Positions 40,601 through 48,993 are shown, counted from the first letter of the stretch. The stretch: DNA of 49,248 bases from RUG754 sp041856085 (GCA_041856085.1 JBHAFL010000122.1:1-49248), one strand, 5' to 3'. Notes: generated by a model from the letters alone, not told the origin. Made by a program: numbers and translations.

Positions 40601-42003
40601 CCTTTTACATTAAATATTTTCTTGACGGGATAAACTATTTTTTCGTGATATATCTTCTGCTCTACTCGACGTTTCTCTTTCTCTCGGTAATCATAGGAAC
40701 CGACGCCCTCTACAAAAAAAAGAGAGAGGAAAGGCTAAAGAACATCTTTGTCAACGATTACTATGTGCCGATTTCGGTAATCGTGCCGGCGTATAACGAA
40801 GAGGTTACTATAATCGATTCCGTAAAATCGCTTGTAAGCCTCAGCTACAAAAAATACGAGATAATAGTAGTAGACGACGGCTCAAGGGACGAAACGGCGG
40901 CGAAGATGATAGAGGAATTCCGTATGGGTCAGGTCAGGCGCCCCGTAAGGTACAGGGTTCCGTGCGAGGATATATTGGAGATATACGAGCGTGCGGCGGG
41001 AGAGGGCGTGAGATTGACTCTTGTCAGAAAGAAAAACGGCGGAAAAGCCGACGCGCTGAACGCGGGGATAAATATAGCGAAATATCCGTATTTTATATGC
41101 ATAGACGCGGATTCGGTTTTACAGACCGAGTCCCTCGCTAAAATAGCGGGACCTATGCTTGAAGATGAAGACGTTATCGCGGTAGGCGGGGCGGTGAGAC
41201 CGTCGAATGATGTAGTGCTTGAGGGCGGGAGAGTAGTTAAATACAGCCTGCCTAAAAAGCTCATACCGAGTATGCAGGTCTTCGAGTACGACCGAACCTT
41301 TTTAGCGAGCAGGATATTATTCGACAAGATTAACGGCGCGATGATAATATCGGGAGCTTTCGGTCTGTTCAAAAAAGAGATTGTAATTTCAGTGGGAGGA
41401 TACAGCAGGAGCACGGTCGGAGAGGATATGGAGCTTGTGGTTAAGCTCCACGAATATTGTCTTGCCAACGATATCCCGTACAAAATGAAGTATGCGACCG
41501 ACGCGATATGTTGGACCCAGGTTCCGGAGAAGCTCGACAATCTTATTAAGCAGAGGCGGCGGTGGCATATCGGACTGTTCCAGAGCCTTATAATGCACAG
41601 AAACATATTCCTGAACCCGAAGATGGGAGTAGTGGGTTTCATCTCTTACCTGTATTTCCTGTTTTTTGAGCTGCTCTCGCCTTATATAGAGGTGTTCGGG
41701 ACGCTGACGGTGCTTTTGGCATATATTCTCGATATGCTGAACGTCAGATTTATGGTGATATTTTTTATGATATATGTGATATTCGGAAGCGTTATGTCGC
41801 TGTCGTCATTTTTTGCACGGATTCACACGATAGACCTCAGCTTCGATGTCAGGGGCGTTTTTAAGGCGCTGTCGCTCTGCGCCGTTGAGATAACCGCTCT
41901 CCGGTTCATACTCGCCGCCACGAGGTTTATGTCGCTTATAAACTACCGCAGATCTAAACGCCGCTGGGGCGTCATAGACAGAAAAAAGATAAACATAAGC
42001 TAA
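40585..42003 (+). CDS. Processive-type family 2 membrane glycosyltransferase
   Basis: A 472-residue GT2 synthase. There is an N-terminal membrane segment (FFVIYLLLYSTFLFLSVIIG), then the GT-A domain with PISVIVPAYNEE, VVDDGSRDET (first Asp), CIDADSVL (DxD), GGYSRSTVGEDMELV (ED base) and QRRRWHIG (Q-x-x-R-W). Three to four C-terminal membrane segments follow. This plan matches hyaluronan, chitin and PNAG synthases that polymerise and export a sugar chain; the sugar cannot be told. No PilZ domain is fused. The TAA lies within a triplicated A-rich 20-bp repeat. Confidence 0.88.
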   Translation: MSDGLTFYIKYFLDGINYFFVIYLLLYSTFLFLSVIIGTDALYKKKREERLKNIFVNDYYVPISVIVPAYNEEVTIIDSVKSLVSLSYKKYEIIVVDDGSRDETAAKMIEEFRMGQVRRPVRYRVPCEDILEIYERAAGEGVRLTLVRKKNGGKADALNAGINIAKYPYFICIDADSVLQTESLAKIAGPMLEDEDVIAVGGAVRPSNDVVLEGGRVVKYSLPKKLIPSMQVFEYDRTFLASRILFDKINGAMIISGAFGLFKKEIVISVGGYSRSTVGEDMELVVKLHEYCLANDIPYKMKYATDAICWTQVPEKLDNLIKQRRRWHIGLFQSLIMHRNIFLNPKMGVVGFISYLYFLFFELLSPYIEVFGTLTVLLAYILDMLNVRFMVIFFMIYVIFGSVMSLSSFFARIHTIDLSFDVRGVFKALSLCAVEITALRFILAATRFMSLINYRRSKRRWGVIDRKKINIS

Positions 42004-42039
42004 AAAAATAAACATAAGCAAAAAAGATAAGCATAAGCT
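41982..42039. repeat. Three tandem ~19-20-bp repeats across the glycosyltransferase stop codon
   Basis: Near-identical units AAAAA(A)(G)ATAA(A/G)CATAAGC(T/A) lie at 41982-42001, 42002-42020 and 42021-42039. The first encodes the last residues (KKINIS) and the stop; the other two fill the spacer to the next gene. Confidence 0.85.
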
Positions 42040-42042
42040 GAG

Positions 42043-43998
42043 ATGAAAAACTTTTTTTACCGAAACATCAAAAGAATAATGCCGACGGCGCTCATTATGT
42101 GTATATTTTTTGCACATAATGTTTCCTATGCGGTCGTAAGGTATACCGACAGGAGCTACGGGGAGTATGATTCGGTCTATATCGCAGGCAATCCCGATAT
42201 GTTCCCGTTCGAATACTATGACGAGGAAACGAAGACTATGAAGGGCGTGATACCCGAGATGATGAAGCGGGTGTCGAGAGAGACGGGTATCGACTTCATC
42301 TATGTGGGAGCGGGCAAGACCAACAGGCAGCACGGCGCAGCAAAAAACAGGCAGGCGGAGATTCTCACCTGCTATGTGCCGAGCGCTGAAACGGACGAAC
42401 ACCTTAAAAGCAAGGTAACGGTAACGAAACTCGGCGAGGACGCGAGCAAAGACATATACGTAGCTTTCACGGACATAGCGGACGATAAGCTCGTATCTGC
42501 CGTTACAAGAGAAATAAGCAGGCTGAGAGACGATGAAATTATGAAGCTCATCGTAAACGAGTCGGTATCCTCGAGGGGATATAAAATGCCTTTGGCATAT
42601 CGTATGATTATTATTCTCGCCGTAGAGATGGCTCTCGTGCTCCTGATTATTTTGACGGTGCTCCGAGGCGAAAATAAGAGAAGGGCGAATAATGAAAAAA
42701 ACAGGGACGAAGCGACGGGCATCGGCAATCGTATGTTTTTTAGGGAAAGATATGAGGAGAACATAAACGAAAACATCAGAAACCTCTATTACCTCGCCTA
42801 TATATCATTCGACCTCAAGCGCGTTAACAGCTATTACGGAGAGCAGGTCGCCGACAACGTCATAAGAAAAGCGGCGGAGATAATAACTCGAAACGTCCGC
42901 GAAAAGGAATTCGTGGCGAGACTGTACGGAGGGACATTCGGGCTGTGTTTCACCGCCAACAACGCCAACGAGGCGGGCGTGTTCATATCCTCACTGCTCG
43001 AATACCTGAATGAAATCGAAAAACAGGACGGGCTTTCGGAGGAGGGAAGTTTCCATGCCGGAATATATTATCTGGGGAATAAAGACTGGGCGATGGAGCG
43101 GGCGCTCTATTGCGCGGATAACGCGTGCAGGTACGCTAAGGATAATAATTTAAGCTATTTTCTCAGCACAGCCGAAAAAGAGGCGGAGACAGAAAAGGCG
43201 TGGAAGATAAACAGCGGCATTATGAGCGCCATAGAAAAAAATGAATTCCTGCCTTACATACAGTTCATAATCTCGCCTGAGAGCGGGGAGATGAAAGGCG
43301 CCGAAATGCTCTCAAGATGGAAGCATCCGACGGAGGGGCTGCTTAACCCCTATCGCTACATAGAAACCATGGAGAGAATGGGCTCAATAGTAGAGCTCGA
43401 TTACCATATCTTCGAGAATACCTGCCGCAGGCTGCAGGAGTGGGGAGACAGAAGCGACAGAGACTTCTTCGCTATATGTAACCTGAGGAAGCTTACCGTC
43501 TCCGAGAAAAATTTCACTGATAAAATAACCGAAATCTCAGACAGGTACAGCTTCAGACGTGAAAAACTGGTAATCGGCCTGGTCGAGGATATGCGGGAGC
43601 ACCTCATAGAGACGGTCAGCGAAAATATAGGAATATGCAGGAAGCTCGGATTCAGAATCATGGTCGACAATATCGGCTACGGAGCTTCCTCGCTCAGCGA
43701 TATATGCGAGCTGAAAGCGGATATGATGAGAATATCAAGAGATAAATTAGGAAAAGGAGGAGACCCCTCATGCCTTAATTTTATCAAGGCGATTGCGACT
43801 ATGGGGCATTCTCTGGGTATGGAGGTGCTGCTCGACGGAGTGGAAAACGAGGAGTACGCCGAGCTTGCTGAAAAAATCGACTGCGACTATGTGCAGGGTG
43901 CGTTTTACGGCGTAGCGCTTCCGAGCAAGGAAATCGAGAGCTTCATTGCCGGGTATGAAAAACCCGAAAAAAACGGCAAAAGTCCGGTTAAAGCCTAA
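42043..43998 (+). CDS. Membrane receptor with shortened SBP-like sensor and degenerate GGDEF and EAL domains
   Basis: A 651-residue protein: a signal segment (ends VSYA near residue 30), an extracytoplasmic region (~40-180) resembling half of a family-3 solute-binding domain (NPDMFPFEYYDEETKTMKGV), a membrane helix (~187-208), a GGDEF-like domain (~220-375) with YGGTFG instead of GGDEF, and an EAL-like domain (~390-640). In the latter EAL is E421-M-L, N480 and E515 are retained, DDFG is D542-N-I-G, the K-x-D site reads RISRDK, and EGVE is D598-GVE, with Q618 present. It is unlikely to make c-di-GMP; hydrolysis would be weak or absent, so it may sense the nucleotide. It probably controls the preceding glycosyltransferase. 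SD is weak. Confidence 0.85.
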   Translation: MKNFFYRNIKRIMPTALIMCIFFAHNVSYAVVRYTDRSYGEYDSVYIAGNPDMFPFEYYDEETKTMKGVIPEMMKRVSRETGIDFIYVGAGKTNRQHGAAKNRQAEILTCYVPSAETDEHLKSKVTVTKLGEDASKDIYVAFTDIADDKLVSAVTREISRLRDDEIMKLIVNESVSSRGYKMPLAYRMIIILAVEMALVLLIILTVLRGENKRRANNEKNRDEATGIGNRMFFRERYEENINENIRNLYYLAYISFDLKRVNSYYGEQVADNVIRKAAEIITRNVREKEFVARLYGGTFGLCFTANNANEAGVFISSLLEYLNEIEKQDGLSEEGSFHAGIYYLGNKDWAMERALYCADNACRYAKDNNLSYFLSTAEKEAETEKAWKINSGIMSAIEKNEFLPYIQFIISPESGEMKGAEMLSRWKHPTEGLLNPYRYIETMERMGSIVELDYHIFENTCRRLQEWGDRSDRDFFAICNLRKLTVSEKNFTDKITEISDRYSFRREKLVIGLVEDMREHLIETVSENIGICRKLGFRIMVDNIGYGASSLSDICELKADMMRISRDKLGKGGDPSCLNFIKAIATMGHSLGMEVLLDGVENEEYAELAEKIDCDYVQGAFYGVALPSKEIESFIAGYEKPEKNGKSPVKA

Positions 43999-44073
43999 AT
44001 CGGCGTTACGGCGAGTACAGCGCATAATGTGATTATCGCTATTAAAAACACTGTCATTTAATACGAAAAACGG

Positions 44074-44117
44074 AAGCCCCCGCCTGTCGGATAATCACCG
44101 CCGACAGACAGGGGCTT
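44074..44117. terminator. Bidirectional terminator between convergent genes
   Basis: AAGCCCC (44074-44080) pairs with GGGGCTT (44111-44117); inside, CTGTCGG (44084-44090) pairs with CCGACAG (44101-44107). TTTAAT follows on the plus strand and CCGTTTTT on the minus strand. Confidence 0.85.
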
Positions 44118-44144
44118 TAATAAAAAAGGCAAAATATTTCGAAA

Positions 44145-45545
44145 TTATTTAGTATCTCTGAAATGCTCCTTAACAGCCTTGACAACGACAGGACTCAGAA
44201 GCAGAACCGCAATCAGGTTAGGGATTGCCATGAGCCCGTTAAGAGTATCCGAGATATCCCATACGAGAGTAAGGTCGGCGACCGCGCCTGCGATAACAAC
44301 TAAGCAGAAGATTGCCTGATAAGGCACGATTGCCTTAGTTCCCAATATGAACTCGATACATCTCGTTCCGTAGAGAGCCCAGCCGAGAATGGTTGAAGTA
44401 GCGAACAGCAGAAGACCGATAGCGAGAATACTCGAACCTATTTTGTCGCCGAATACCGAAGAGAAGCCTTTAATAGCGGTTGCGGCGCCGGCAACGTCCT
44501 TGTTGCCGTAATTGCCGTCGGCTGCGCCCGAGCAGAGAACTACGAGAGCCGTGAGAGTGCATATAACGATAGTGTCCATAAACACCTCGAATATACCGTA
44601 GAGCCCCTGCATTACAGGATTCTTCTCGGAGGTGGCAGCGTGCGCGATAGGCGCGGAGCCTAAGCCTGCCTCGTTAGAGAATACGCCTCGTCCGATACCC
44701 TTGGTTATGGCGAGCTTGATGGATATTCCCACTGCTCCGCCGACTGCGGCCGTAGGGTTAAACGCACCCTTAAAAATCAGAGAAAATATGTGAGGAATGC
44801 TTCCGGCATTCACGACTACGACGATTACAGCGCAGACGATATATATCACAGCCATAAACGGTACGAGCTTCTCGGTAACCTGACCGATTCTCTTAAGACC
44901 GCCTATAAGCACGAGTCCGCAGAAGATTGCGACAACTATGCCGGTAACGAGTGAAATCACGAAAGTATGCTCCGCGGCAGCCGGATTAAAAGCCTTAGCT
45001 ACCGAGGTCACCGACGTCGCAATCGAGTTAATCTGCGAAATGTTGCCTATACCGAAAGCCGCCATAGCGCCGAGCACGGAGAAAATCACGCCGAGCCATC
45101 TCCAGTTCGAGCCAAGACCGTTTTTAATGTAGTACATAGGTCCGCCGACCCAGTCGCCCTTGTCATTTCTCTCTCTGTATCTTACAGCTAAGAAAACTTC
45201 CGAGAACTTGGTAACCATACCGAAGATTGCTGAAACCCACATCCAGAATACCGCTCCCGGACCTCCGAGAATAATCGCGCCGGTAACGCCGGCTATATTA
45301 CCTGTACCGACCGTGGAAGCAAGCGCCGTGGAAACAGCCTGAAACGGTGTGACCTCGCCCTGTCCCGCTTCGACCTTGGTGAAGATTTTACCGAGGGTAT
45401 TCTTCATGGTATAGCGGAATCTCGTAAACTGAGGGAAGCCCAGCCTGAGAGTCAGGTAGATACCGGTGCCTACTAAGAGAATCAGCATGTACGGTCCCCA
45501 AACGAATGAATTAATGACCGCGTTAATCTTTATTAAATTTTCCAT
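44145..45545 (-). CDS. Sodium:alanine (AGCS family) symporter
   Basis: A 466-residue polytopic transporter of the alanine or glycine:cation symporter family. Landmarks are the N-terminal INSFVWGPYMLILLVGTGIYL, GEVTPFQAVSTALASTVGTGNIAGVTGAI, GGPGAVFWMWVSAIFG, GGPMYYIKNGLG, FSNEAGLGSAPIAHA and GWALYGTRCIEFILG. These proteins import alanine or glycine with sodium. It is single-gene, with a consensus promoter at 45609-45637, a ~55-base leader and AGGAGGAA before the ATG. No glycine riboswitch is recognisable in the leader; a 12-bp palindrome is. Confidence 0.95.
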   Translation of the reverse strand: MENLIKINAVINSFVWGPYMLILLVGTGIYLTLRLGFPQFTRFRYTMKNTLGKIFTKVEAGQGEVTPFQAVSTALASTVGTGNIAGVTGAIILGGPGAVFWMWVSAIFGMVTKFSEVFLAVRYRERNDKGDWVGGPMYYIKNGLGSNWRWLGVIFSVLGAMAAFGIGNISQINSIATSVTSVAKAFNPAAAEHTFVISLVTGIVVAIFCGLVLIGGLKRIGQVTEKLVPFMAVIYIVCAVIVVVVNAGSIPHIFSLIFKGAFNPTAAVGGAVGISIKLAITKGIGRGVFSNEAGLGSAPIAHAATSEKNPVMQGLYGIFEVFMDTIVICTLTALVVLCSGAADGNYGNKDVAGAATAIKGFSSVFGDKIGSSILAIGLLLFATSTILGWALYGTRCIEFILGTKAIVPYQAIFCLVVIAGAVADLTLVWDISDTLNGLMAIPNLIAVLLLSPVVVKAVKEHFRDTK

Positions 45546-45562
45546 ATAATTCCTCCTGCATC

Positions 45563-45574
45563 TCCAAATTTGGA
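45563..45574. promoter_or_regulatory. Palindrome in the symporter leader
   Basis: Perfect TCCAAATTTGGA, 17 bases before the ATG and downstream of the predicted start of transcription; a possible repressor site. Confidence 0.35.
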
Positions 45575-45608
45575 AAACAAATAAAAAAAGAATAATTCCT
45601 ACGAAAAG

Positions 45609-45637
45609 ATTTTATAAAAATATGAACGGCTTGTCAA
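45609..45637 (-). promoter_or_regulatory. Promoter of the AGCS symporter gene
   Basis: On the minus strand TTGACA (45632-45637), 17 bases, TAAAAT (45609-45614). Confidence 0.85.
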
Positions 45638-45775
45638 TATTTGCATTAATGTATACATATTCACAGGCGTAATCCACAGATAATTTAGTGAGAAAAAACA
45701 AAAAATACGGCGAATAATGGACTCATATAACAAAAAACACTCAAAAAAATAAAAAAACACTTTTTGTGCAATATA

Positions 45776-45790
45776 TGTGATAATATCACA
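45776..45790. promoter_or_regulatory. CRP/FNR-like palindrome
   Basis: TGTGATAATATCACA: seven-base perfect arms around one base. It resembles CRP/FNR half-sites, but the inner spacing is one base short of the CRP consensus. It lies between the two divergent promoters but over 100 bases from each. Confidence 0.4.
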
Positions 45791-45996
45791 GAAGAAAAAT
45801 ATACTTCCGCGTATAATATAAAAAGATGATTTATGCACTGTATTATTCGTCGGGATTATTCACAGGGAAGCCTGAAATTACAGTTGAAGCTCACAATCAG
45901 CCTTAAACGTTGATTTTCGTGAAATTTTATCGGCTTGGCGTGCTTCGGAGAAAAACTGCGGGCTTGTGATAAATAGCTGCGCAGTTTGGCGGAAAC

Positions 45997-46016
45997 ATTG
46001 ACGCTAATTGACGCTA
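45997..46016. promoter_or_regulatory. Tandem 10-base direct repeat upstream of the reductase promoter
   Basis: ATTGACGCTA occurs twice head to tail, one helical turn apart, ending 21 bases before the -35 of the reductase promoter; a likely activator binding site. Confidence 0.45.
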
Positions 46017-46037
46017 TTTTATGGTGAACCGTGTGTT

Positions 46038-46066
46038 TTCACAGAGAATTGAGAAATTTTTATAAG
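46038..46066 (+). promoter_or_regulatory. Promoter of the CoA-disulfide reductase gene
   Basis: TTCACA (46038-46043), 17 bases, TATAAG (46061-46066), each one base off consensus. Confidence 0.7.
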
Positions 46067-46104
46067 GGATTTTTTGCATATTCAGTAATAAGAGGAGAAG
46101 AGAA

Positions 46105-48636
46105 ATGGGTAAGAAAGTTGTAATTATAGGCGGAGTTGCCGGCGGTGCGAGCTGCGCGGCAAGGCTGAGAAGACTTGACGAGACCGCCGAGATAGTGATG
46201 CTTGAGCGCGGAGAATATGTTTCTTATGCGAACTGCGGGCTTCCTTATCACGTGAGCGACGTGATAAGCGAGAGGGATGCGCTGCTGCTCCAGACGCCGG
46301 AGAGCCTCAGGGAGAGATTCAATATCGACGTCAGAATTATGAACGAGGCGCTCTCTATCGACAGAGAGAAAAAGGCGGTTGAGATTAAGAACCATAATAC
46401 GGGAGAAAAATATAGGGAAAGCTATGATTATCTCGTTATCGCCACGGGCTCATCGCCGCTCAGACCTCCGATTCGGGGAATAGATTCGCCGCTGATTCGC
46501 ACGCTGTGGACGGTGCCGGATACGGACGAGATACGCAGGATAGTTAAAAGCGGTATCAGGACTGCGGCTGTAATCGGCGGCGGCTTCATAGGACTCGAGA
46601 TGGCGGAGAACCTCAGAGAGGCGGGGCTTGAAGTAACCCTGATAGAGGCTCTCGAACAGGTTATGGCTCCGCTTGATTTCGAGATGGCGTCGATACTGCA
46701 CGAAAATATAAGGGATAACGGAGTAGTTCTCAGGCTCGGAGACGGCGTGGACTCGTTCACGGACGAGGGAGACAGGGTTAAAATCAACCTCAAAAGCGGG
46801 GACGGCGTTACGGCGGAGTTGGTTATACTTTCAATCGGAGTGAGACCGAACAGCGGACTCGCTAAAGAGGCGGGACTCGGCATTAACGAGAGAGGCGGAA
46901 TCATAGTCGACGATATGATGAGAACATCGGACAGCGCCATCTATGCGGTCGGAGACGTAATCGAGGTTAAGGATATCGTGTCGGGTGAGCCTGCGATGAT
47001 ACCTCTTGCAGGGCCTGCTAACAAGCAGGGAAGAATCGCAGCCGACAATATCGCGGGTTTCGAAGAAAGATATACGGGAACGCAGGGCTCAGCGGTCGCT
47101 AAGGTCTTCGATTTAACAGCAGCTTCTACGGGTCAGAATGAGAAAACTCTAAAAAAACGCGGGCTGAAAAAGGGCACGGACTATGAGACCGTCACCATTT
47201 CGCAGAACTCGCACGCCGGATATTACCCGGGAGCGACGCCTATGATGCTTAAGCTCATCTTCACGGCGGACGGCGAGAAGATACTCGGCGCACAGATAGT
47301 CGGCACGGACGGAGTTGACAAGAGAATAGACACAATCGGAGTCGCGCTCAGACTCGGCGCGGGAGTGAAAGACCTCAAGAATCTCGAGCTCGCCTATGCT
47401 CCGCCTTATTCCTCCGCGAAGGACCCTGTCAATATGGCGGGCTTCACGGCAGAGAACGTTATTAAAGGGCTCCTGAAAATGGCGGAGTGGAACGAGCCGG
47501 AGACGAACAGAGAAGCGATTAGAATCGATGTGAGAGAAGAGGAGGAAGTCGCCGCATATGCGATACCGGGCGCAAAAAATATTCCCCTCGGGAGCTTAAG
47601 AGAAAGAGTCGGGGAGCTTGATAAGAGCGGGGAATACATAATATTCTGCGCCATAGGAGTCAGAGCATATAACGCTCTCAGAATACTCAGACAAAACGGC
47701 ATAGAAAAGGTTAAGCTCTTCCCGGGCGGCGCGAGATTTTATCGCTCGCTTCACAGCGAGAGGGCAGAACAGGAGCCCTTGCCGGAGCTTCCCATAAGCG
47801 GCTATGAAGCCGGCGGCGCAGACAAAGATTCAGGGGGAGAGAAAGGCTCAGCTGCGGGAGCCGGGGGAGCGGAGATGAAGCCGCAGGAGAGAGAAGTCAG
47901 AAAAATATGCGTGAATTGCAGCGGACTTCAATGCCCCGGGCCGATAATGGAGGTATTTAAGAATATTAAGGATATGCGAGAGGGAGATATTCTCGAGGTA
48001 ACCTCCACGGATATCGGCTTCGCTAAGGACATCGTTTCGTGGTGCAGGAGAACGGGCAACGAGCTCGTGTCGAACGAGAGACGCGGAAGCTCCTTTATCG
48101 CGTGCATAAGAAAAGGAGCGCTTCCGGAGACAGAGGCGTGCCCGATAGAGGAAGCAGGCTCTAAGAATAACGGTAAAACCATAATCGTCTTTGACGGCGA
48201 TATGGATAAGGTTTTAGCGAGTTTCGTCATAGCAAACGGAGCGCTCGCTATGGGAAGACCGGTCACGATGTTTTTCACGTTCTGGGGATTGACGGCACTC
48301 AGAAAAGAGTCGAAAGTTCCTCTGAAAAAGAATGCCGTAGAGAAGATGTTCGGAGCGATGCTCCCGAGGGGAAGCCGCAAACTGAAACTCTCTAAGATGA
48401 ATATGGGAGGCATGGGAACTATGATGATGAGAAAGATTATGGACGATAAGAACATCGACTCCCTCGAAGATATGATGAAAAACGCTATGGAGGCGGGAGT
48501 TAAGATTATCGCCTGCTCGATGAGTATGGACGTGATGGGAATCCGAAAAGAAGAGCTCATCGACGGAGTTGAGATAGGCGGAGTCGGCACATACTTAGGA
48601 GACGCCGAGGAATCCAATGTGAACCTTTTCATCTGA
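46105..48636 (+). CDS. Four-module CoA-disulfide/persulfide reductase (CoADR-rhodanese-TusA-DsrE)
   Basis: An 843-residue multidomain flavoprotein. Residues 1-320 are a Pyr_redox_2 domain: VVIIGGVAGGASCAARLRRL binds FAD, AVIGGGFIGLEMAENL binds NAD(P)H, and the single active cysteine is C44 in YANCGLPY, as in CoA-disulfide reductases. The dimerisation domain spans ~330-450. A rhodanese domain (~465-550) has its cysteine at C515 (IIFCAIGVRA). After a Gly/Glu linker comes a TusA domain (~598-670) with the CPGP motif (C610). The last ~155 residues are DsrE-like, containing IIACSMSMD. All relay cysteines are present, so it could reduce CoA or glutathione persulfides and pass sulfur between modules. 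The ATG follows AGGAGAAG. It is monocistronic with a terminator at 48678. Confidence 0.93.
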   Translation: MGKKVVIIGGVAGGASCAARLRRLDETAEIVMLERGEYVSYANCGLPYHVSDVISERDALLLQTPESLRERFNIDVRIMNEALSIDREKKAVEIKNHNTGEKYRESYDYLVIATGSSPLRPPIRGIDSPLIRTLWTVPDTDEIRRIVKSGIRTAAVIGGGFIGLEMAENLREAGLEVTLIEALEQVMAPLDFEMASILHENIRDNGVVLRLGDGVDSFTDEGDRVKINLKSGDGVTAELVILSIGVRPNSGLAKEAGLGINERGGIIVDDMMRTSDSAIYAVGDVIEVKDIVSGEPAMIPLAGPANKQGRIAADNIAGFEERYTGTQGSAVAKVFDLTAASTGQNEKTLKKRGLKKGTDYETVTISQNSHAGYYPGATPMMLKLIFTADGEKILGAQIVGTDGVDKRIDTIGVALRLGAGVKDLKNLELAYAPPYSSAKDPVNMAGFTAENVIKGLLKMAEWNEPETNREAIRIDVREEEEVAAYAIPGAKNIPLGSLRERVGELDKSGEYIIFCAIGVRAYNALRILRQNGIEKVKLFPGGARFYRSLHSERAEQEPLPELPISGYEAGGADKDSGGEKGSAAGAGGAEMKPQEREVRKICVNCSGLQCPGPIMEVFKNIKDMREGDILEVTSTDIGFAKDIVSWCRRTGNELVSNERRGSSFIACIRKGALPETEACPIEEAGSKNNGKTIIVFDGDMDKVLASFVIANGALAMGRPVTMFFTFWGLTALRKESKVPLKKNAVEKMFGAMLPRGSRKLKLSKMNMGGMGTMMMRKIMDDKNIDSLEDMMKNAMEAGVKIIACSMSMDVMGIRKEELIDGVEIGGVGTYLGDAEESNVNLFI

Positions 48637-48677
48637 AGAGGAGAGAAATTTCACCGCAGTTTTCAGAAATTTTCACA

Positions 48678-48715
48678 GGGGGAGAGCGGGAATATCCTAC
48701 TCTCCCCCTATTGTC
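48678..48715 (+). terminator. Terminator after the reductase gene
   Basis: GGGGGAGAG (48678-48686) and CTCTCCCCC (48700-48708) form a 9-bp stem; TATTGTCTGCTTTT follows. Confidence 0.8.
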
Positions 48716-48721
48716 TGCTTT

Positions 48722-48760
48722 TAGACTGCCATTACAACTTGTAGACTGCCGTTACAGTTT
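48722..48760. repeat. Two-copy 20-base direct repeat
   Basis: TAGACTGCCATTACAACTT (48722-48740) is repeated with three mismatches at 48742-48760. Confidence 0.7.
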
Positions 48761-48808
48761 CATTTATCAACTCTTTTTGTCCGCCCTCGCTCTTTTTTCA
48801 AACAACTT

Positions 48809-48849
48809 AAAACCGCTGTATCCGTTGATATACAACGTTCACAGCGGTT
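48809..48849 (-). terminator. Long hairpin terminator of a lost minus-strand gene
   Basis: AACCGCTGT (48811-48819) pairs with ACAGCGGTT (48841-48849), and CGTTG (48823-48827) with CAACG (48833-48837) inside. On the minus strand TTTTAAGTTGTTT follows. Confidence 0.65.
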
Positions 48850-48897
48850 AATACCGGCTCTTTTTATTCTATAAGCCGCTTTATTGTCTAATGTCTT

Positions 48898-48993
48898 TTA
48901 TGAAACAGAATTAATATATTCCTTTGCCTCTTCTATATTTTTTCCCTCATAACTGCATTCTTCCATTCTTAAACTTTCAAACAGCAACAGCCT
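48898..48993 (-). pseudogene. 3' remnant of an unrecognised gene
   Basis: Thirty-one in-frame codons ending in TAA (LLLFESLRMEECSYEGKN, then IEEAKEYINSVS) look like the C-terminus of a real protein and are followed by a terminator hairpin ~50 bases on. There is an in-frame stop just upstream and then A/T-rich DNA leading to the edge element. The family is not recognisable from so little. Confidence 0.35.

Larger units (their letters stand above)
45546..46104. other. 559-base divergent regulatory region, very A/T-rich in its left half
   Basis: It holds promoters for both flanking genes and, between them, a 15-base palindrome (45776-45790), an 8-bp hairpin (AAACTGCG 45953-45960 with CGCAGTTT 45980-45987) and a 10-base direct repeat (45997-46016). 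A 79-codon open frame on the minus strand (45599-45838) is Phe/Tyr/Ile-rich, contains the symporter promoter and is not a gene. Confidence 0.6.

Noticed and set aside
40929..41642. 237-codon open frame on the minus strand
   Set aside because: Antisense to the glycosyltransferase, whose GT-A motifs are all in the plus frame.
45546..45600. Glycine riboswitch before the AGCS symporter
   Set aside because: The predicted leader is only ~55 bases, far too short for a glycine aptamer, and no conserved core was seen.
45599..45838. 79-codon open frame upstream of the symporter
   Set aside because: Phe/Tyr/Ile-rich composition expected of A/T-rich non-coding DNA; it contains the symporter promoter.
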